Assembly: GCA_025210745.1 (NCBI GenBank)
Contig: JAOARC010000032.1
Location: 1 to 64,000, forward strand
Direction of reading: 5' to 3'
DNA: 64,000 nt
DNA from: Bacteriovoracaceae bacterium
GTDB lineage: Bacteria > Bdellovibrionota > Bacteriovoracia > Bacteriovoracales > Bacteriovoracaceae
The notes below the pieces were generated by a model. It searched no databases and was not told where the DNA came from. It saw only the letters and a list, made by a program, of their open reading frames with translations. Below, one piece after another: positions 1 to 8,592 of this stretch; within the stretch, counting starts at the first letter, position 1; each line of letters opens with the position of its first letter. The position numbers were made by a program, and so were the translations under genes.

Positions 1-1
1 G

Positions 2-97
2 TGTACAACTAAGGATCCAATAAGACTGAGTGATCATTTGGAGCTTTTTATTTATTATTATAATCAAATCTATCTTAAGAAATTAGCCCCACGTTAG
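2..97 (+). CDS. possible C-terminal end of an unidentified protein
   Basis: An open frame enters from the left edge and stops at TAG 95-97. The roughly 31 visible residues include DPIRLSDHLELF followed by YYYNQIYLKKLAPR, a mixed hydrophobic/basic tail that looks like ordinary protein rather than low-complexity noise. It would converge on the alkC stop at 112, leaving 14 bases between them. I do not recognise the family, and a short open frame at an edge can occur by chance. Confidence 0.3.
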   Translation, partial: CTTKDPIRLSDHLELFIYYYNQIYLKKLAPR

Positions 98-111
98 TAG
101 GGCAGTTATTA

Positions 112-1194
112 CTATTTTAGGGTAAATGAGCTAAACTTTTCATGAATATCACTAATTTTAAGCTCGATTTTGTGAATCCCTTTATAGTGGACTCTCGTTG
201 TAACTTTTTTAAATTTAATCTTTTTTACTAAAGCTTTCGATTCATTCTCTTTAAGAATAATATCTTTTAACTTAAACACTTTTGGAGATAAAGAACCATT
301 TTTCTTTGGATAATAAATAATATAGTCAATGCTTAGGTTTAAATCTTTTTTATCAAGATTTTTAATAGAAAAACTCAAATCAAAACTATCACCTTCTTTT
401 ATTATATCTTTAGATAGTTTTTTTCTTGTGATTTTTACCTTAGGGTTCGTATCATATCCATTTAGCTTTAAAACATCTGAGTTTGCATTTTTTAACAAAG
501 ATCTAGATGCATGTTTGATAATCCATCTTTGTTTTTCATTTGGATTTTTCCAAGCAAGTAATGTTTTAATAAAAAGTTTTTCATCTACTCTTGAGATATC
601 ATTAAGGTGATTTGCAACACTTTTTCTAACATATAGCGAGTCATCATTTTTAAGTTTATTTAAAAGCTTAATATTCTGTTTTAGGTTTTTATTTAAATAA
701 TGAACTTTTATCCCCCAAGGAAGATTCGGCCTTGTCCCTTCACTAGCAAGCCTTCTAATGTGCTCACATGGATCATGGGTCCAATTAAATAGGAATTCAT
801 CAAAGATTTCTTTTTCATATTTTTGTAAAAAGTACCTTATCGAAAACTCAGCACTAAAACGTTTTGTCATTTCATACTGGGCCTTCATCGATGTCTTTAA
901 ATCATTTAAACCAAACTTGTGAACATAATCAGTTAATGGCCATATCCAAAAACTATTCATATTTTTTACTTCATCTAATTTTTTAATAAGATGAGTGATA
1001 ATTTTTTTATAGGAAAGATCAAAGAATTCATTGATTGAATCACTGATAAGTTCAACTCTTTGTTTCATTTCCAAAGAGTCGAGAGTTTTAAGAACATGTT
1101 TACTAAATCTTTTTGAATCTAGCTTAGGGTGATCAATGATTTTTAAAAATTGAGTAAGCTGCTTTTTATCGTAATTATTTTTAAAGGGTTCGAT
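112..1194 (-). CDS. alkC: AlkC-like DNA glycosylase (DNA alkylation repair, HEAT-like repeats), apparent ATC start
   Basis: AlkC-family glycosylase, expected to excise 3-methyladenine-type lesions without flipping the base. The helical repeat core is seen in WIWPLTDYVHKFG, HIRRLASEGTRPNLPWG and RWIIKHASRSLL; the last ~100 residues are beta-rich, matching the C-terminal Ig-like domain known in AlkC. The first ordinary start in frame is TTG at 1074, but coding continues upstream: residues from 1191 read EPFKNNYDKKQLTQFLK, matching the typical AlkC beginning (xEPLKN). No ATG, GTG or TTG lies between 1074 and the in-frame TAA at 1197-1195. The codon directly after that TAA is ATC (1194-1192), with GAAGGGG ending 8 bases upstream. 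The gene follows nqrM with no gap and is probably translationally coupled to it. Length is then 360 residues, normal for the family. The family call is firm; the start is inference. Confidence 0.85.
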   Translation of the reverse strand: MEPFKNNYDKKQLTQFLKIIDHPKLDSKRFSKHVLKTLDSLEMKQRVELISDSINEFFDLSYKKIITHLIKKLDEVKNMNSFWIWPLTDYVHKFGLNDLKTSMKAQYEMTKRFSAEFSIRYFLQKYEKEIFDEFLFNWTHDPCEHIRRLASEGTRPNLPWGIKVHYLNKNLKQNIKLLNKLKNDDSLYVRKSVANHLNDISRVDEKLFIKTLLAWKNPNEKQRWIIKHASRSLLKNANSDVLKLNGYDTNPKVKITRKKLSKDIIKEGDSFDLSFSIKNLDKKDLNLSIDYIIYYPKKNGSLSPKVFKLKDIILKENESKALVKKIKFKKVTTRVHYKGIHKIELKISDIHEKFSSFTLK

Positions 1195-1398
1195 TTAACA
1201 TTCCCCTTCTTCACAAAGCTCTTTTTTAGATTTTTCACAACGATCTTTAAGTTCACAGATATCACATGATGAAGATCCCATTACAGCACCAATACCACCA
1301 CAAGAACCTTTAATCTCTTTATTACTAATAATTACACCTACTGCCATCCCAGCAAATGCTACTAAAAATACTCCAGCCGTAATTAAAATCGTATCCAT
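1195..1398 (-). CDS. nqrM: NqrM, Na+-NQR maturation factor (DUF539)
   Basis: Small one-helix membrane protein of 67 residues needed to assemble functional Na+-NQR, thought to deliver iron to the NqrD/NqrE site. The N-terminal ~25 residues form one membrane helix ([14 protein letters not shown]). It is followed by the family hallmark [11 protein letters not shown] and a cysteine-rich tail ([21 protein letters not shown]). It lies 10 bases after apbE, whose product flavinylates NQR subunits, so NQR maturation genes form their own operon about 2 kb downstream of nqrF. A ribosome site AGGAAA lies in the end of apbE. The tail carries extra cysteines compared with the proteobacterial examples I know. 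Confidence 0.9.
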   Translation of the reverse strand: MDTILITAGVFLVAFAGMAVGVIISNKEIKGSCGGIGAVMGSSSCDICELKDRCEKSKKELCEEGEC

Positions 1399-1408
1399 AT
1401 ATAATTTC

Positions 1409-2371
1409 CTAAAAAGTGCTTATTTCTTTTATTATTTCATCTTGTTTTACCAGAAAAATTACTTTTAATCCTTCTTTTTTTGCTACCTGTATACCCTTTG
1501 TATGTCCAAGGCTCATTAACGCTGTGGCCCACGCATCAGCTAAAGCACAAGTCTTTGAAATAACACTTACAGATATGGTCTTATGATCTACTGGATAACC
1601 TGTTTTTGGATCAATCGTGTGGGAAAATACCTTATCACCATATTTTATAAAGTTTCTATAGCTACCGCTTGTAGCAATGGCCTCTTTATTAAGTTCAATA
1701 ACTCTTTGAAGACCTCCTTGTCCTTTTAATAAAGAAGGTTTTTCTACTCCGACTTTCCAAGAGGAGCCATCTGCTTTTTTTCCCATCGCAAAAACCTCTC
1801 CTCCTATTTCTACAAAAAAGCTTTTTACTTGGAATTTATCTTTTAATAAATAAGCAACTTTATCTACTCCATCACCTTTAGCAATAGACGAAAGATCAAT
1901 AAACATATTTTTTCTTTTCTTAATATAGTAAGGAGCAATTAATTCAAAGTTAGATCCACTTTTTTTCAATAATTCTTTAACTTCCTTTTTAGAAGGTTTT
2001 CCTTTTTCTTTTATAGGCCCAAATCCCCATCTATTCACAAGAGGTCCTATTGTTACATCATAATGGCCATTAGTTTTATTAAAAATATGCTTTGATAACT
2101 TTAAAACTTTAAATAAATCATAAGAGATTTGATGTTGATCATTTAAAGAAGCTTGGTTTAGCTGAACTAGTTCAGACGTTTTTATATAAGTAGAGAAAAT
2201 CTGATTGTAATCACGAAGTAATTTATCAACAGCAGATTTAACTTGTTCATTACTTACATCCGTATAAGCCTTAATACTATAAGTTGTACCCATCGTTTTA
2301 CCTGAAATAGCAATTAAGTTTTCTTTTTTTGTACAACTAAACAATAGTGAAAGTAGTAAGATGTATTTCAT
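1409..2371 (-). CDS. apbE: ApbE, FAD:protein FMN transferase (lipoprotein)
   Basis: Attaches FMN from FAD through a phosphoester bond to threonine in S/TGAT motifs; the likely substrates are NqrB and NqrC encoded nearby. The N-terminus [12 protein letters not shown] is a lipobox, so the enzyme should be a periplasmic lipoprotein. Family motifs include [14 protein letters not shown] near residue 24, [36 protein letters not shown] and the metal-site region [15 protein letters not shown]. At 320 residues it has family-typical length. Its ATG overlaps the stop of the upstream outer-membrane protein gene by one base (TAATG), and nqrM follows, so the three are co-transcribed. Confidence 0.93.
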   Translation of the reverse strand: MKYILLLSLLFSCTKKENLIAISGKTMGTTYSIKAYTDVSNEQVKSAVDKLLRDYNQIFSTYIKTSELVQLNQASLNDQHQISYDLFKVLKLSKHIFNKTNGHYDVTIGPLVNRWGFGPIKEKGKPSKKEVKELLKKSGSNFELIAPYYIKKRKNMFIDLSSIAKGDGVDKVAYLLKDKFQVKSFFVEIGGEVFAMGKKADGSSWKVGVEKPSLLKGQGGLQRVIELNKEAIATSGSYRNFIKYGDKVFSHTIDPKTGYPVDHKTISVSVISKTCALADAWATALMSLGHTKGIQVAKKEGLKVIFLVKQDEIIKEISTF

Positions 2372-3111
2372 TAGTAAATTCTCTTTGCCATTAGAAGCTC
2401 AATTGAAACTCCGTCTCTTTCTTGAACAAAACTTCCTTTTCTAATATTTCTATTTAATAATTCAAATCTAGTTAGTTTTACAACAGGCCAAAAGTTATCT
2501 ATTGCTTTAGGAGAAGTCATAGAAATACCATATTCAATATTATTAAATCCTTTTGTGTTAGCTCCATATAAGTATCTATTATGCAGGTGATTTGCATAAC
2601 CAATTGCTGTAAATAAACCGATATTTACCATTTTCTTTTCTTTTGAAAAGTCTAGAAAGTCATACCTTCCTTTTAACTCATAATACTGTCCCTTATGAGC
2701 TTTTATATCTTTTGCAATATTAAATCTTAAATAAGTACTCGGCCTAAAATCATATTGAAAATACACCAGAACTTCATTTGTTTTTTCTCTTCTTATCCTT
2801 TGCTCTTTCTTTTCATCAGAAAAATATGCTGGATGATCTTCAGTTGAATCAAAATGAAGTCTTGACCTGATATGGAAATTTTTATTAAATGCATACTTAT
2901 GATAAAGGGATTTTCCAGCTAAAATAAGATTTGGATTAAAAAGAACTATAGAAACTAAGGGGACAACCTGATAACCTTGATAAGTTATTATTCCTCTTTT
3001 ATATAATAAAGACTTTCCAGTGGCCCCAATCGCAAACTCAAAGTTCTTCTTCGTAAAATAATCAGCAAAACTAGCTGATGAGCAAAGTAGTAAAATGAAC
3101 AAATATCTCAT
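2371..3111 (-). CDS. MipA/OmpV-like outer-membrane beta-barrel protein
   Basis: 246-residue exported protein with a clear signal peptide (RYLFILLLCSSASFA). The rest alternates hydrophobic and polar residues with many aromatics and ends in an aromatic residue (MAKRIY), as expected for a barrel inserted by BAM. Length and overall look fit the MipA/OmpV family, but I have no diagnostic motif, so the family name is tentative. It is first in the operon with apbE, nqrM and alkC; any link with Na+-NQR is only by position. The ribosome site is ATAAGGAGT just before ATG 3111, and a 17-base palindrome lies 17-33 bases upstream of the start. Confidence 0.55.
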   Translation of the reverse strand: MRYLFILLLCSSASFADYFTKKNFEFAIGATGKSLLYKRGIITYQGYQVVPLVSIVLFNPNLILAGKSLYHKYAFNKNFHIRSRLHFDSTEDHPAYFSDEKKEQRIRREKTNEVLVYFQYDFRPSTYLRFNIAKDIKAHKGQYYELKGRYDFLDFSKEKKMVNIGLFTAIGYANHLHNRYLYGANTKGFNNIEYGISMTSPKAIDNFWPVVKLTRFELLNRNIRKGSFVQERDGVSIELLMAKRIY

Positions 3112-3127
3112 AATGACTCCTTATAAG

Positions 3128-3144
3128 TTGGTCAAAATGACCAA
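3128..3144. promoter_or_regulatory. 17-bp inverted repeat, possible activator/operator site
   Basis: Perfect 7-base arms TTGGTCA and TGACCAA separated by AAA. Its centre is about 104 bases upstream of the expected start point of the sigma-54 promoter at 3213-3229, a typical distance for an enhancer site of a bacterial enhancer-binding protein. It also lies in the leader of the divergent outer-membrane protein gene (start 3111) and could act there as an operator or RNA hairpin. Confidence 0.5.
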
Positions 3145-3212
3145 TTAAACCAAAATAACACTAATATTGTTTATAAAGTACATCTAAACACTTGAAATTA
3201 CGAGAAATATTT

Positions 3213-3229
3213 TTGGCATAAAGATTGCT
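3213..3229 (+). promoter_or_regulatory. sigma-54 (RpoN) -24/-12 promoter
   Basis: TTGGCATAAAGATTGCT has the invariant GG and GC exactly 10 bases apart and matches the consensus TGGCAC-N5-TTGCA/T at most positions. The predicted start point is near 3240. A ribosome site GAAGGAGT follows at 3244-3250, then a GTG at 3257. This arrangement supports transcription of the small peptide gene. No RpoN activator gene is visible in the window. Confidence 0.65.
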
Positions 3230-3256
3230 TCATAAAAAAGTAGAAGGAGTCTAGAT

Positions 3257-3322
3257 GTGAATAAAACATATTATTTATCAATTGCATTTTTATTCTTATC
3301 ATTTTTTGTTTTAAATCAATAA
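3257..3322 (+). CDS. 21-residue hydrophobic membrane micropeptide
   Basis: A short frame beginning at GTG and ending at TAA 3320-3322. The product starts MNKTYYLSIAF and continues as one hydrophobic helix ending FFVLNQ. Support comes from context: a strong ribosome site (AGAAGGAG) 7 bases before GTG, and a sigma-54 promoter whose predicted transcript begins about 17 bases before the start codon. An ATG two bases earlier (3255) is immediately followed by a stop. No homologue is known to me. It could also be a leader peptide for the gene at 3385. Confidence 0.45.
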   Translation: MNKTYYLSIAFLFLSFFVLNQ

Positions 3323-3374
3323 ATAAAGCTCATTTGTAGTTAATTTTTCTAAACTCTAAGCTTAAATTAACCGA

Positions 3375-3380
3375 TATAAT
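3375..3380 (+). promoter_or_regulatory. -10 element TATAAT just before the 3385 gene
   Basis: Perfect TATAAT four bases before the GTG at 3385. No good -35 hexamer lies 16-18 bases upstream and no ribosome site precedes the GTG. If used, the transcript would start at or just inside the start codon, giving a leaderless mRNA. Confidence 0.35.
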
Positions 3381-3384
3381 CTAA

Positions 3385-3837
3385 GTGAAAAAGATATACT
3401 TACTTTTATTATCATTTAGTTTATTTGCTCAAGTATCTACTACTGGAGGTGGTGGCCAACCAACATCAGGTCAACCAGATGACCATATTGATGCTTACAT
3501 AACAAAATGTAGTGATATTAATAAGAAGCTTCTAAAGCAAATAAATCTTTATATATATAACTATGATCTTAATATTAAGAACATAAAACAGTTTAACCAA
3601 CATTTAAAAGAGTTAAATGCAAAAAATACAATACGTTCTTTAATCGAAATCAACTTAAAGACAAGTTCTCCTCAAAAAAAAGGATGTAACTGTGATGACA
3701 AAAAGAAAGTTCATTTTGATATGATTTATATGGAAATAAGATCCTTATTTATCTATAACTGCCAGCCCTCAAATGATGTAAAGGAACTTAAGTCTATACT
3801 TAAGAATATACTAGGGAAAAAGCCCTATGAATGGTAG
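3385..3837 (+). CDS. exported protein of unknown function
   Basis: 150 residues with a signal peptide (KKIYLLLLSFSLFAQ) followed by a glycine-rich linker (TTGGGGQPTSG) and a helical body with several cysteines, including a CNCDDKKK stretch near residue 101. I recognise no family. The GTG start lacks a ribosome site and sits four bases after TATAAT. The stop overlaps the next gene's start by 11 bases, so the pair is probably co-expressed. Confidence 0.6.
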   Translation: MKKIYLLLLSFSLFAQVSTTGGGGQPTSGQPDDHIDAYITKCSDINKKLLKQINLYIYNYDLNIKNIKQFNQHLKELNAKNTIRSLIEINLKTSSPQKKGCNCDDKKKVHFDMIYMEIRSLFIYNCQPSNDVKELKSILKNILGKKPYEW

Positions 3838-4972
3838 TTTTTCTAAGGTCCTAAGTTTCATTTACGTAGATCCACAAAAGTATAAGTATTACTTAAAAAA
3901 TAATTCATTTAGCATTAATGAAAAAAAAATTTTAAAAGCTTATCTTGCTTATAAGAACAAAGACAAAGAGCTTGTATTTTCTTTATTAAGAAACAAAAAG
4001 TTTAATACTTCTTACCTTGAAGGATTGAGATTATACTTTTTAGGTTTAACCTTTAATACTTTTGGTGATTTTCGTTTTGCCATTGAAAGACTAGAAGAAA
4101 GCCTCAACCACTTAAATGGAGATTGGTTATACTATGCAAAGGCTGAACTTATTATGGCTTACTGTAATACACATCATCCACTAAAAGCATCTGAGCTCAT
4201 TAAAGAGTTTGAAAAAAGCTCTCCTTCAATACTATATCAAGAGCACCTTAATTCTTTTGTCTTAGCGACTTATTATTTAAAAACAGAACAATATGAAAAG
4301 AGTTCTCACTTTTCTTATTACTCCCTAGATAAGGATGATGAATTTGCCAAACATTTTAGAGCATCTACTCTCCTGAATTTATTTCAAGCTTCATTATGTT
4401 TAGAAAAAATAGATGAGTGCTTTTTATTACTTGAAAAATACAAAACAAGTAGTGGATACACTGTAAAAGCGAATTATAAGTATATGTCTTTGCTTTTAAA
4501 CTTTATATACAAGGAAAGTCCAATTTATTTTTATAAAAATGACTTTAAAGACTTTCCTGAACTTTGTGAACAATTAGAAGTTATCTGGTTACTTGATCAA
4601 GGTCTTAAAGATGATGCTTATAAAGTATGGAAAAAGCTTGCTAAGCATAATAGTGCCTACGCCAAGAACTTCACTTTTAAAGGAAACAAAAGCTTATTTT
4701 CTATTGCTTTACAAAAAGTTAATCATATCCAAAAGCTAAATCAGGATAGTTTTCCTGATTTACACCATTTTAAGAAGACCGAATTTAAAATTAAGTATAT
4801 TCTGGAGAACTGTTCAGGAGTCATAACAAAAGAGCTTTTTATAAAACTTCTTTATAATGATGTAGCTGACGAAAAAAACCTTAGAAAACTTAGCCGCGCT
4901 CTTGGTAAATACAAAAAAAAGTATGGTCTAAATATAAAATCTGTAAAACAATCTTACAAAATAGTTAGTTGA
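3827..4972 (+). CDS. TPR-like helical protein of unknown function
   Basis: 381-residue cytoplasmic-looking protein without signal peptide. The middle resembles tetratricopeptide-type helical hairpins (for example RLEESLNHLNGDWLYYAKAELIMAY written in helical register, then EHLNSFVLATYYLK). The last ~80 residues are lysine-rich and may form a separate domain (KKTEFKIKYIL, then RKLSRALGKYKKKYGLN, which looks like a small winged-helix or DNA-binding tail). Its stop (4970-4972) abuts the stop of the minus-strand gene at 4973. No function can be assigned. Confidence 0.6.
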   Translation: MNGSFSKVLSFIYVDPQKYKYYLKNNSFSINEKKILKAYLAYKNKDKELVFSLLRNKKFNTSYLEGLRLYFLGLTFNTFGDFRFAIERLEESLNHLNGDWLYYAKAELIMAYCNTHHPLKASELIKEFEKSSPSILYQEHLNSFVLATYYLKTEQYEKSSHFSYYSLDKDDEFAKHFRASTLLNLFQASLCLEKIDECFLLLEKYKTSSGYTVKANYKYMSLLLNFIYKESPIYFYKNDFKDFPELCEQLEVIWLLDQGLKDDAYKVWKKLAKHNSAYAKNFTFKGNKSLFSIALQKVNHIQKLNQDSFPDLHHFKKTEFKIKYILENCSGVITKELFIKLLYNDVADEKNLRKLSRALGKYKKKYGLNIKSVKQSYKIVS

Positions 4973-5236
4973 CTATTTTTCACATTTTAAAATCAATGAA
5001 CCATGCCTATATAAACAGTGCTTTTGGCCAGCAACTTTAACTAATTGCCTTAATCTTGCAACATATTTATCATTTAATAAAATAGAGTCCGGACAACCTC
5101 CAAATGAAATAATTCTCGATTCACTAGAAATTTTTCCACCATATTCATTTTCAGTTAAATCTCCATAATGAGTACAATTATGCACACTATAAGAAATAAG
5201 AGGTAAAGATAAAATAAATAGAATAATAAGTTTCAT
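4973..5236 (-). CDS. small exported cysteine-containing protein, unknown
   Basis: 87 residues with a signal peptide (KLIILFILSLPLISYS). The mature part has four cysteines (NCTHYGD, GGCPDS, KHCLY, LKCEK) that could form two disulfides in the periplasm. I recognise no family. The gene is monocistronic and converges base-to-base with the gene ending at 4972. Confidence 0.55.
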   Translation of the reverse strand: MKLIILFILSLPLISYSVHNCTHYGDLTENEYGGKISSESRIISFGGCPDSILLNDKYVARLRQLVKVAGQKHCLYRHGSLILKCEK

Positions 5237-5288
5237 TTTTTTCCTTTTAAATAATACTAAGAAAAATAATTTAATATATAGATATTCT

Positions 5289-5317
5289 AAAAAAAATGAA
5301 GCCCCAAAAGGGGCTTC
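5289..5317 (-). terminator. Rho-independent terminator of the nqr operon
   Basis: On the minus strand, stem GAAGCCCC / GGGGCTTC (5298-5305 with 5310-5317), loop TTTT, followed by a run of T (complement of A 5289-5296). It lies 23 bases after the nqrF stop. A canonical strong terminator. Confidence 0.92.
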
Positions 5318-5339
5318 AATTTAATATCTGTATAAGTTT

Positions 5340-6563
5340 TTAACCACCAAAGTCATCTAGCATGATATCTTCTGGCTCAACCCCAAGATCCAGTAACATA
5401 TCCGTTACACATTGATTCATAATTGGAGGTCCACACATATAGAACTCACAGTCCTCTGGTGCCGGGTGATCTTTTAAATAGTTTTCTAGAACTACGTTAT
5501 GGATAAATCCAGTGTACCCTGTCCAGTTATCTTCAGGAAGAGCATCAGAAAGAGCACAGTGCCACTCAAAGTTATCATTTTCATTTTGAAGAGTATCAAA
5601 ATCTTCAACATAGAACATTTCTCTTTTAGATCTTGCTCCATACCAGAAAGTCATCTTTCTTTTTGATTTTAATCTTCTTAACTGATCAAAGATATGTGAT
5701 CTCATTGGTGCCATACCAGCTCCCCCGCCGATGAAAACCATTTCTTTTTCAGTTTCACGAGCGAAGAACTCTCCATAAGGACCAGAGATAATAACTTCAT
5801 CACCAGGCTTTAAGTCAAAAATATATGATGACATTAACCCTGGAGGTACATTTGGCATTCTTGGTGGTGGAGAAGCAATCCTTACGTTTAACATAATGAT
5901 TCCTTTTTCCTCAGGATAGTTGGCCATTGAATATGCTCTTACTGTTTCTTCATCTGATTTTGAAACAAATTGCCACATATTAAACTTATCCCAATCACCT
6001 TTGTATTCTTCTTCAATATCAAAGTTCTTATAATCAATTGTCAGCCCTGGAGGTCTTTCAATTTGGATATAACCACCAGCTCTAAATGGAACTTCTTCTC
6101 CAGCTGGTAATTCAAGAACTAATTCTTTAATGAAAGTTGCAACGTTATGATTTGATCTAACCTTACAAGTCCACTTTTTAACTCCGAATACATCTTCAGG
6201 AACTTCAACAACCATGTCTTGTTTACAATTAACCTGACATGCTAATCTCCATCCTTCTTTAGCGTGCTTGTTAGAAATATGAGATTTTTCAGTTGGTAGA
6301 ATATCTCCCCCACCTTCTAAAACTTTAGCCTCACATTGACCACAAGTACCACCACCACCACAGGCTGATCCTAAGAAGATCTTTTCTGTAGCAAGTGCAC
6401 CAAGAAGTTTTTGACCTGGACTTACTTTAATTTCTTTTTCCCCATTGATTGTGATTGTAATATCACCTTGAGGAACTAACTTTGATCTAGCAATTAGGAT
6501 TAGTACTACAAGGGCTAAAATAACCGCTGTAAACATCCCTACGCCTAAAATAATTTCATTCAT
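5340..6563 (-). CDS. nqrF: NqrF, NADH-oxidising subunit of Na+-NQR
   Basis: Accepts electrons from NADH through FAD and a [2Fe-2S] cluster and passes them into the sodium pump. 407 residues: N-terminal membrane helix, a plant-type ferredoxin domain with [16 protein letters not shown] and the fourth cysteine in RLACQVNC, a flavin domain (RAYSMANYP) and a C-terminal NADH-binding domain ([30 protein letters not shown]). Full length. Last gene of nqrABCDEF, 23 bases after nqrE and followed by a strong terminator. Confidence 0.97.
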   Translation of the reverse strand: MNEIILGVGMFTAVILALVVLILIARSKLVPQGDITITINGEKEIKVSPGQKLLGALATEKIFLGSACGGGGTCGQCEAKVLEGGGDILPTEKSHISNKHAKEGWRLACQVNCKQDMVVEVPEDVFGVKKWTCKVRSNHNVATFIKELVLELPAGEEVPFRAGGYIQIERPPGLTIDYKNFDIEEEYKGDWDKFNMWQFVSKSDEETVRAYSMANYPEEKGIIMLNVRIASPPPRMPNVPPGLMSSYIFDLKPGDEVIISGPYGEFFARETEKEMVFIGGGAGMAPMRSHIFDQLRRLKSKRKMTFWYGARSKREMFYVEDFDTLQNENDNFEWHCALSDALPEDNWTGYTGFIHNVVLENYLKDHPAPEDCEFYMCGPPIMNQCVTDMLLDLGVEPEDIMLDDFGG

Positions 6564-6586
6564 ATTTTATACCTTTACTTAGCTTA

Positions 6587-7198
6587 TTATAGTTTAATTC
6601 CTGCAAATGCCATAAAAACAATTGCTAGAAGTCCACAAGTCATAAAAGTCATACCTAAACCTTTAATTCCCTTTGGAACGTCAGAATAATCAAGTTTTTC
6701 TCTAATCCCAGCTAATATAGCAATTGCTAATGCCCAGCCAAGACCTGAACCAAATGCATAAGCTACTGATTCACCAAAGTTATAATCTCTTTGTACCATA
6801 AACAATGATCCACCAAGAATCGCACAGTTAACTGTGATTAATGGTAGGAAAATCCCAAGAGCGTTATATAAAGGAGGAAAAAACTTATCTAATGTCATCT
6901 CTAAAATTTGAACGATAGCAGCGATAACTCCAATATAAGAGATTAGTCCTAAAAATGATAAATCTACATCTGGAAATCCGGCCCATGCTAATGCACCTTC
7001 TTTTAAGAAATAAGTATATAATAAGTTATTCACTGGTAGAGTTGTCATCTGAACAACGATAACAGCAACCCCAAGACCCAAAGATGTTGATACCTTTTTC
7101 GACACAGCTAAAAACGTACACATTCCCAAGAAAAAAGAAAGAGCTAAGTTTTCAATAAAAACCGCTTTAATAATAATATTTAAGTAATGTTCAAACAT
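6587..7198 (-). CDS. nqrE: NqrE, membrane subunit of Na+-NQR
   Basis: 203-residue integral membrane subunit with six helices. NqrD and NqrE form inverted-topology homologues whose conserved cysteines hold the intramembrane iron centre. Visible features are the start [27 protein letters not shown], with the conserved cysteine at its end, and [13 protein letters not shown], a conserved second cysteine segment. Sits one base after nqrD and upstream of nqrF. Confidence 0.96.
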   Translation of the reverse strand: MFEHYLNIIIKAVFIENLALSFFLGMCTFLAVSKKVSTSLGLGVAVIVVQMTTLPVNNLLYTYFLKEGALAWAGFPDVDLSFLGLISYIGVIAAIVQILEMTLDKFFPPLYNALGIFLPLITVNCAILGGSLFMVQRDYNFGESVAYAFGSGLGWALAIAILAGIREKLDYSDVPKGIKGLGMTFMTCGLLAIVFMAFAGIKL

Positions 7199-7199
7199 C

Positions 7200-7820
7200 T
7201 TAGTTCTCCTCTTCTTGCTGAGACGGATCTTTTTCTCTTAAAATCCAAATAATAAAACCAATGATAAAAAATGCACTTGGAGGCAATAACATTAAACCAT
7301 TTGGTTGATACCATCCACCATCTTTAGTTAATTCGAAAACCTGCATTCCAAATAGTTTACCAGAGCCAAAAAGTTCTCTAAAAAAACCAACTACAATAAG
7401 AATGAAAGAATAACCAAGTCCATTTCCAATTCCATCAAAGAAAGAGGCAATAGGTTTATTTTTCATTCCAAAAGCTTCCGTTCTTCCCATAACAATACAA
7501 TTGGTAATAATAAGTCCAACATATACAGCCATCGTTTTCCACTGATCATAAACAAAAGCTTTTAAAAATTGCTCAGCAATAATAACAAGTGAAGCGATAA
7601 TAATCATCTGCGCAATAATTCGAACAGAATTAGGGACATAATTTCTGATAATTGAAACACCCATATTTGAAAAAGCTACTACAAGTGTAACAGCTCCACA
7701 CATAACTAAAACGTTATTTAACTGAACCGTAACAGCAAGGGCAGAACAAATTCCAAGTACACCTAAAGCTATCGGGTTATTTTTAAATACAGGCTCAAAT
7801 AATAATTCTTTTATTTTCAT
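7200..7820 (-). CDS. nqrD: NqrD, membrane subunit of Na+-NQR
   Basis: 206-residue multi-helix membrane protein, paralogous to NqrE. Motifs include [17 protein letters not shown], with a cysteine in the first helix, and [14 protein letters not shown], with the second conserved cysteine. It provides half of the intramembrane Fe site. One base separates it from nqrC and one from nqrE, so translation is probably coupled. Confidence 0.96.
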   Translation of the reverse strand: MKIKELLFEPVFKNNPIALGVLGICSALAVTVQLNNVLVMCGAVTLVVAFSNMGVSIIRNYVPNSVRIIAQMIIIASLVIIAEQFLKAFVYDQWKTMAVYVGLIITNCIVMGRTEAFGMKNKPIASFFDGIGNGLGYSFILIVVGFFRELFGSGKLFGMQVFELTKDGGWYQPNGLMLLPPSAFFIIGFIIWILREKDPSQQEEEN

Positions 7821-7821
7821 T

Positions 7822-8592
7822 TTAAATCTCTCCTGCTCTTACGTTTGCTAAAAACTTTCCATAAGCATCATTTCCAAACCAGTACTTAATTGAAGTTCCT
7901 ACACCAACACCTGTAATTGTAGCACCTGACAATCCATCAACTTGATATTTAGCCATTTTTGATGATTTATCCACAGATCCTTTAAGAACATCAAAAGCCA
8001 CATTGAAGTCTTCATCATAAATTGATTTTCCAATCCACTGACTCTTCCATTTAGGATTATCAACTTCACCACCAAGGCCAGGTGTCTCACCTTGAGAATA
8101 ATAAGCAAAACCTTTAACCGTTTTTGTATCAGCTTCAAGAGCTAAGAAACCATACATTGTAGACCATAATCCCATTGATCTTACATTTAAAACAATAACA
8201 TCAGGTTTACCATCAGCAGATCTTGTTAAGAAAACCTTTGCCACTTTAGCTCTTATTCCAAGGCCAGCAATATCTTTATCCGCAGGTATTTTTACATTAT
8301 TTGCAGGATCAGTTGCTGCTTTATTTTGATCATAAGACTTAGCATCTCCCTCAATAATTTTTCCCGTTTCAAAATCAACTAAAACGGTTTCAACTTTAGA
8401 AAATACCTTTTCAATATCATCACCAGCTTTTAATAATCCCGCCGCATTTAAAATATTTTTCTTGTAATCAAGATCAGCATTTTTCTTTTGCATTGGTCTT
8501 AAACTAACAACTGTAACACTAACTAGAATTGAACAAACAATACAAAGTGCAGCAGAAACAGTAATCGTCTTCATTGATTCACTCTTAGCCAT
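7822..8592 (-). CDS. nqrC: NqrC, FMN-bearing subunit of Na+-NQR
   Basis: Carries a covalent FMN on threonine; the acceptor is in [11 protein letters not shown], where Thr falls at about residue 225 if translation begins at 8592. The frame can be read upstream to 8631, but ATG 8592 (MAKSESMKT) has a ribosome site GGATGG, follows the nqrB stop by a short overlap and gives 256 residues, the family norm. One N-terminal membrane helix, then a periplasmic domain. ApbE encoded at 1409-2371 is the expected flavin transferase. Confidence 0.95.
   Translation of the reverse strand: MAKSESMKTITVSAALCIVCSILVSVTVVSLRPMQKKNADLDYKKNILNAAGLLKAGDDIEKVFSKVETVLVDFETGKIIEGDAKSYDQNKAATDPANNVKIPADKDIAGLGIRAKVAKVFLTRSADGKPDVIVLNVRSMGLWSTMYGFLALEADTKTVKGFAYYSQGETPGLGGEVDNPKWKSQWIGKSIYDEDFNVAFDVLKGSVDKSSKMAKYQVDGLSGATITGVGVGTSIKYWFGNDAYGKFLANVRAGEI

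Noticed and set aside
86..104. GCCC / GGGC hairpin after alkC
   Set aside because: Four-base stem and no T run; too weak for a terminator call.
329..610. Plus-strand open frame antisense to alkC
   Set aside because: Shadow frame of a well-supported gene; no start signals.
3128..3144. Palindrome as a PdhR/FadR-type operator
   Set aside because: The GGT/ACC half-sites are seven bases apart rather than the three or so expected for those regulators.
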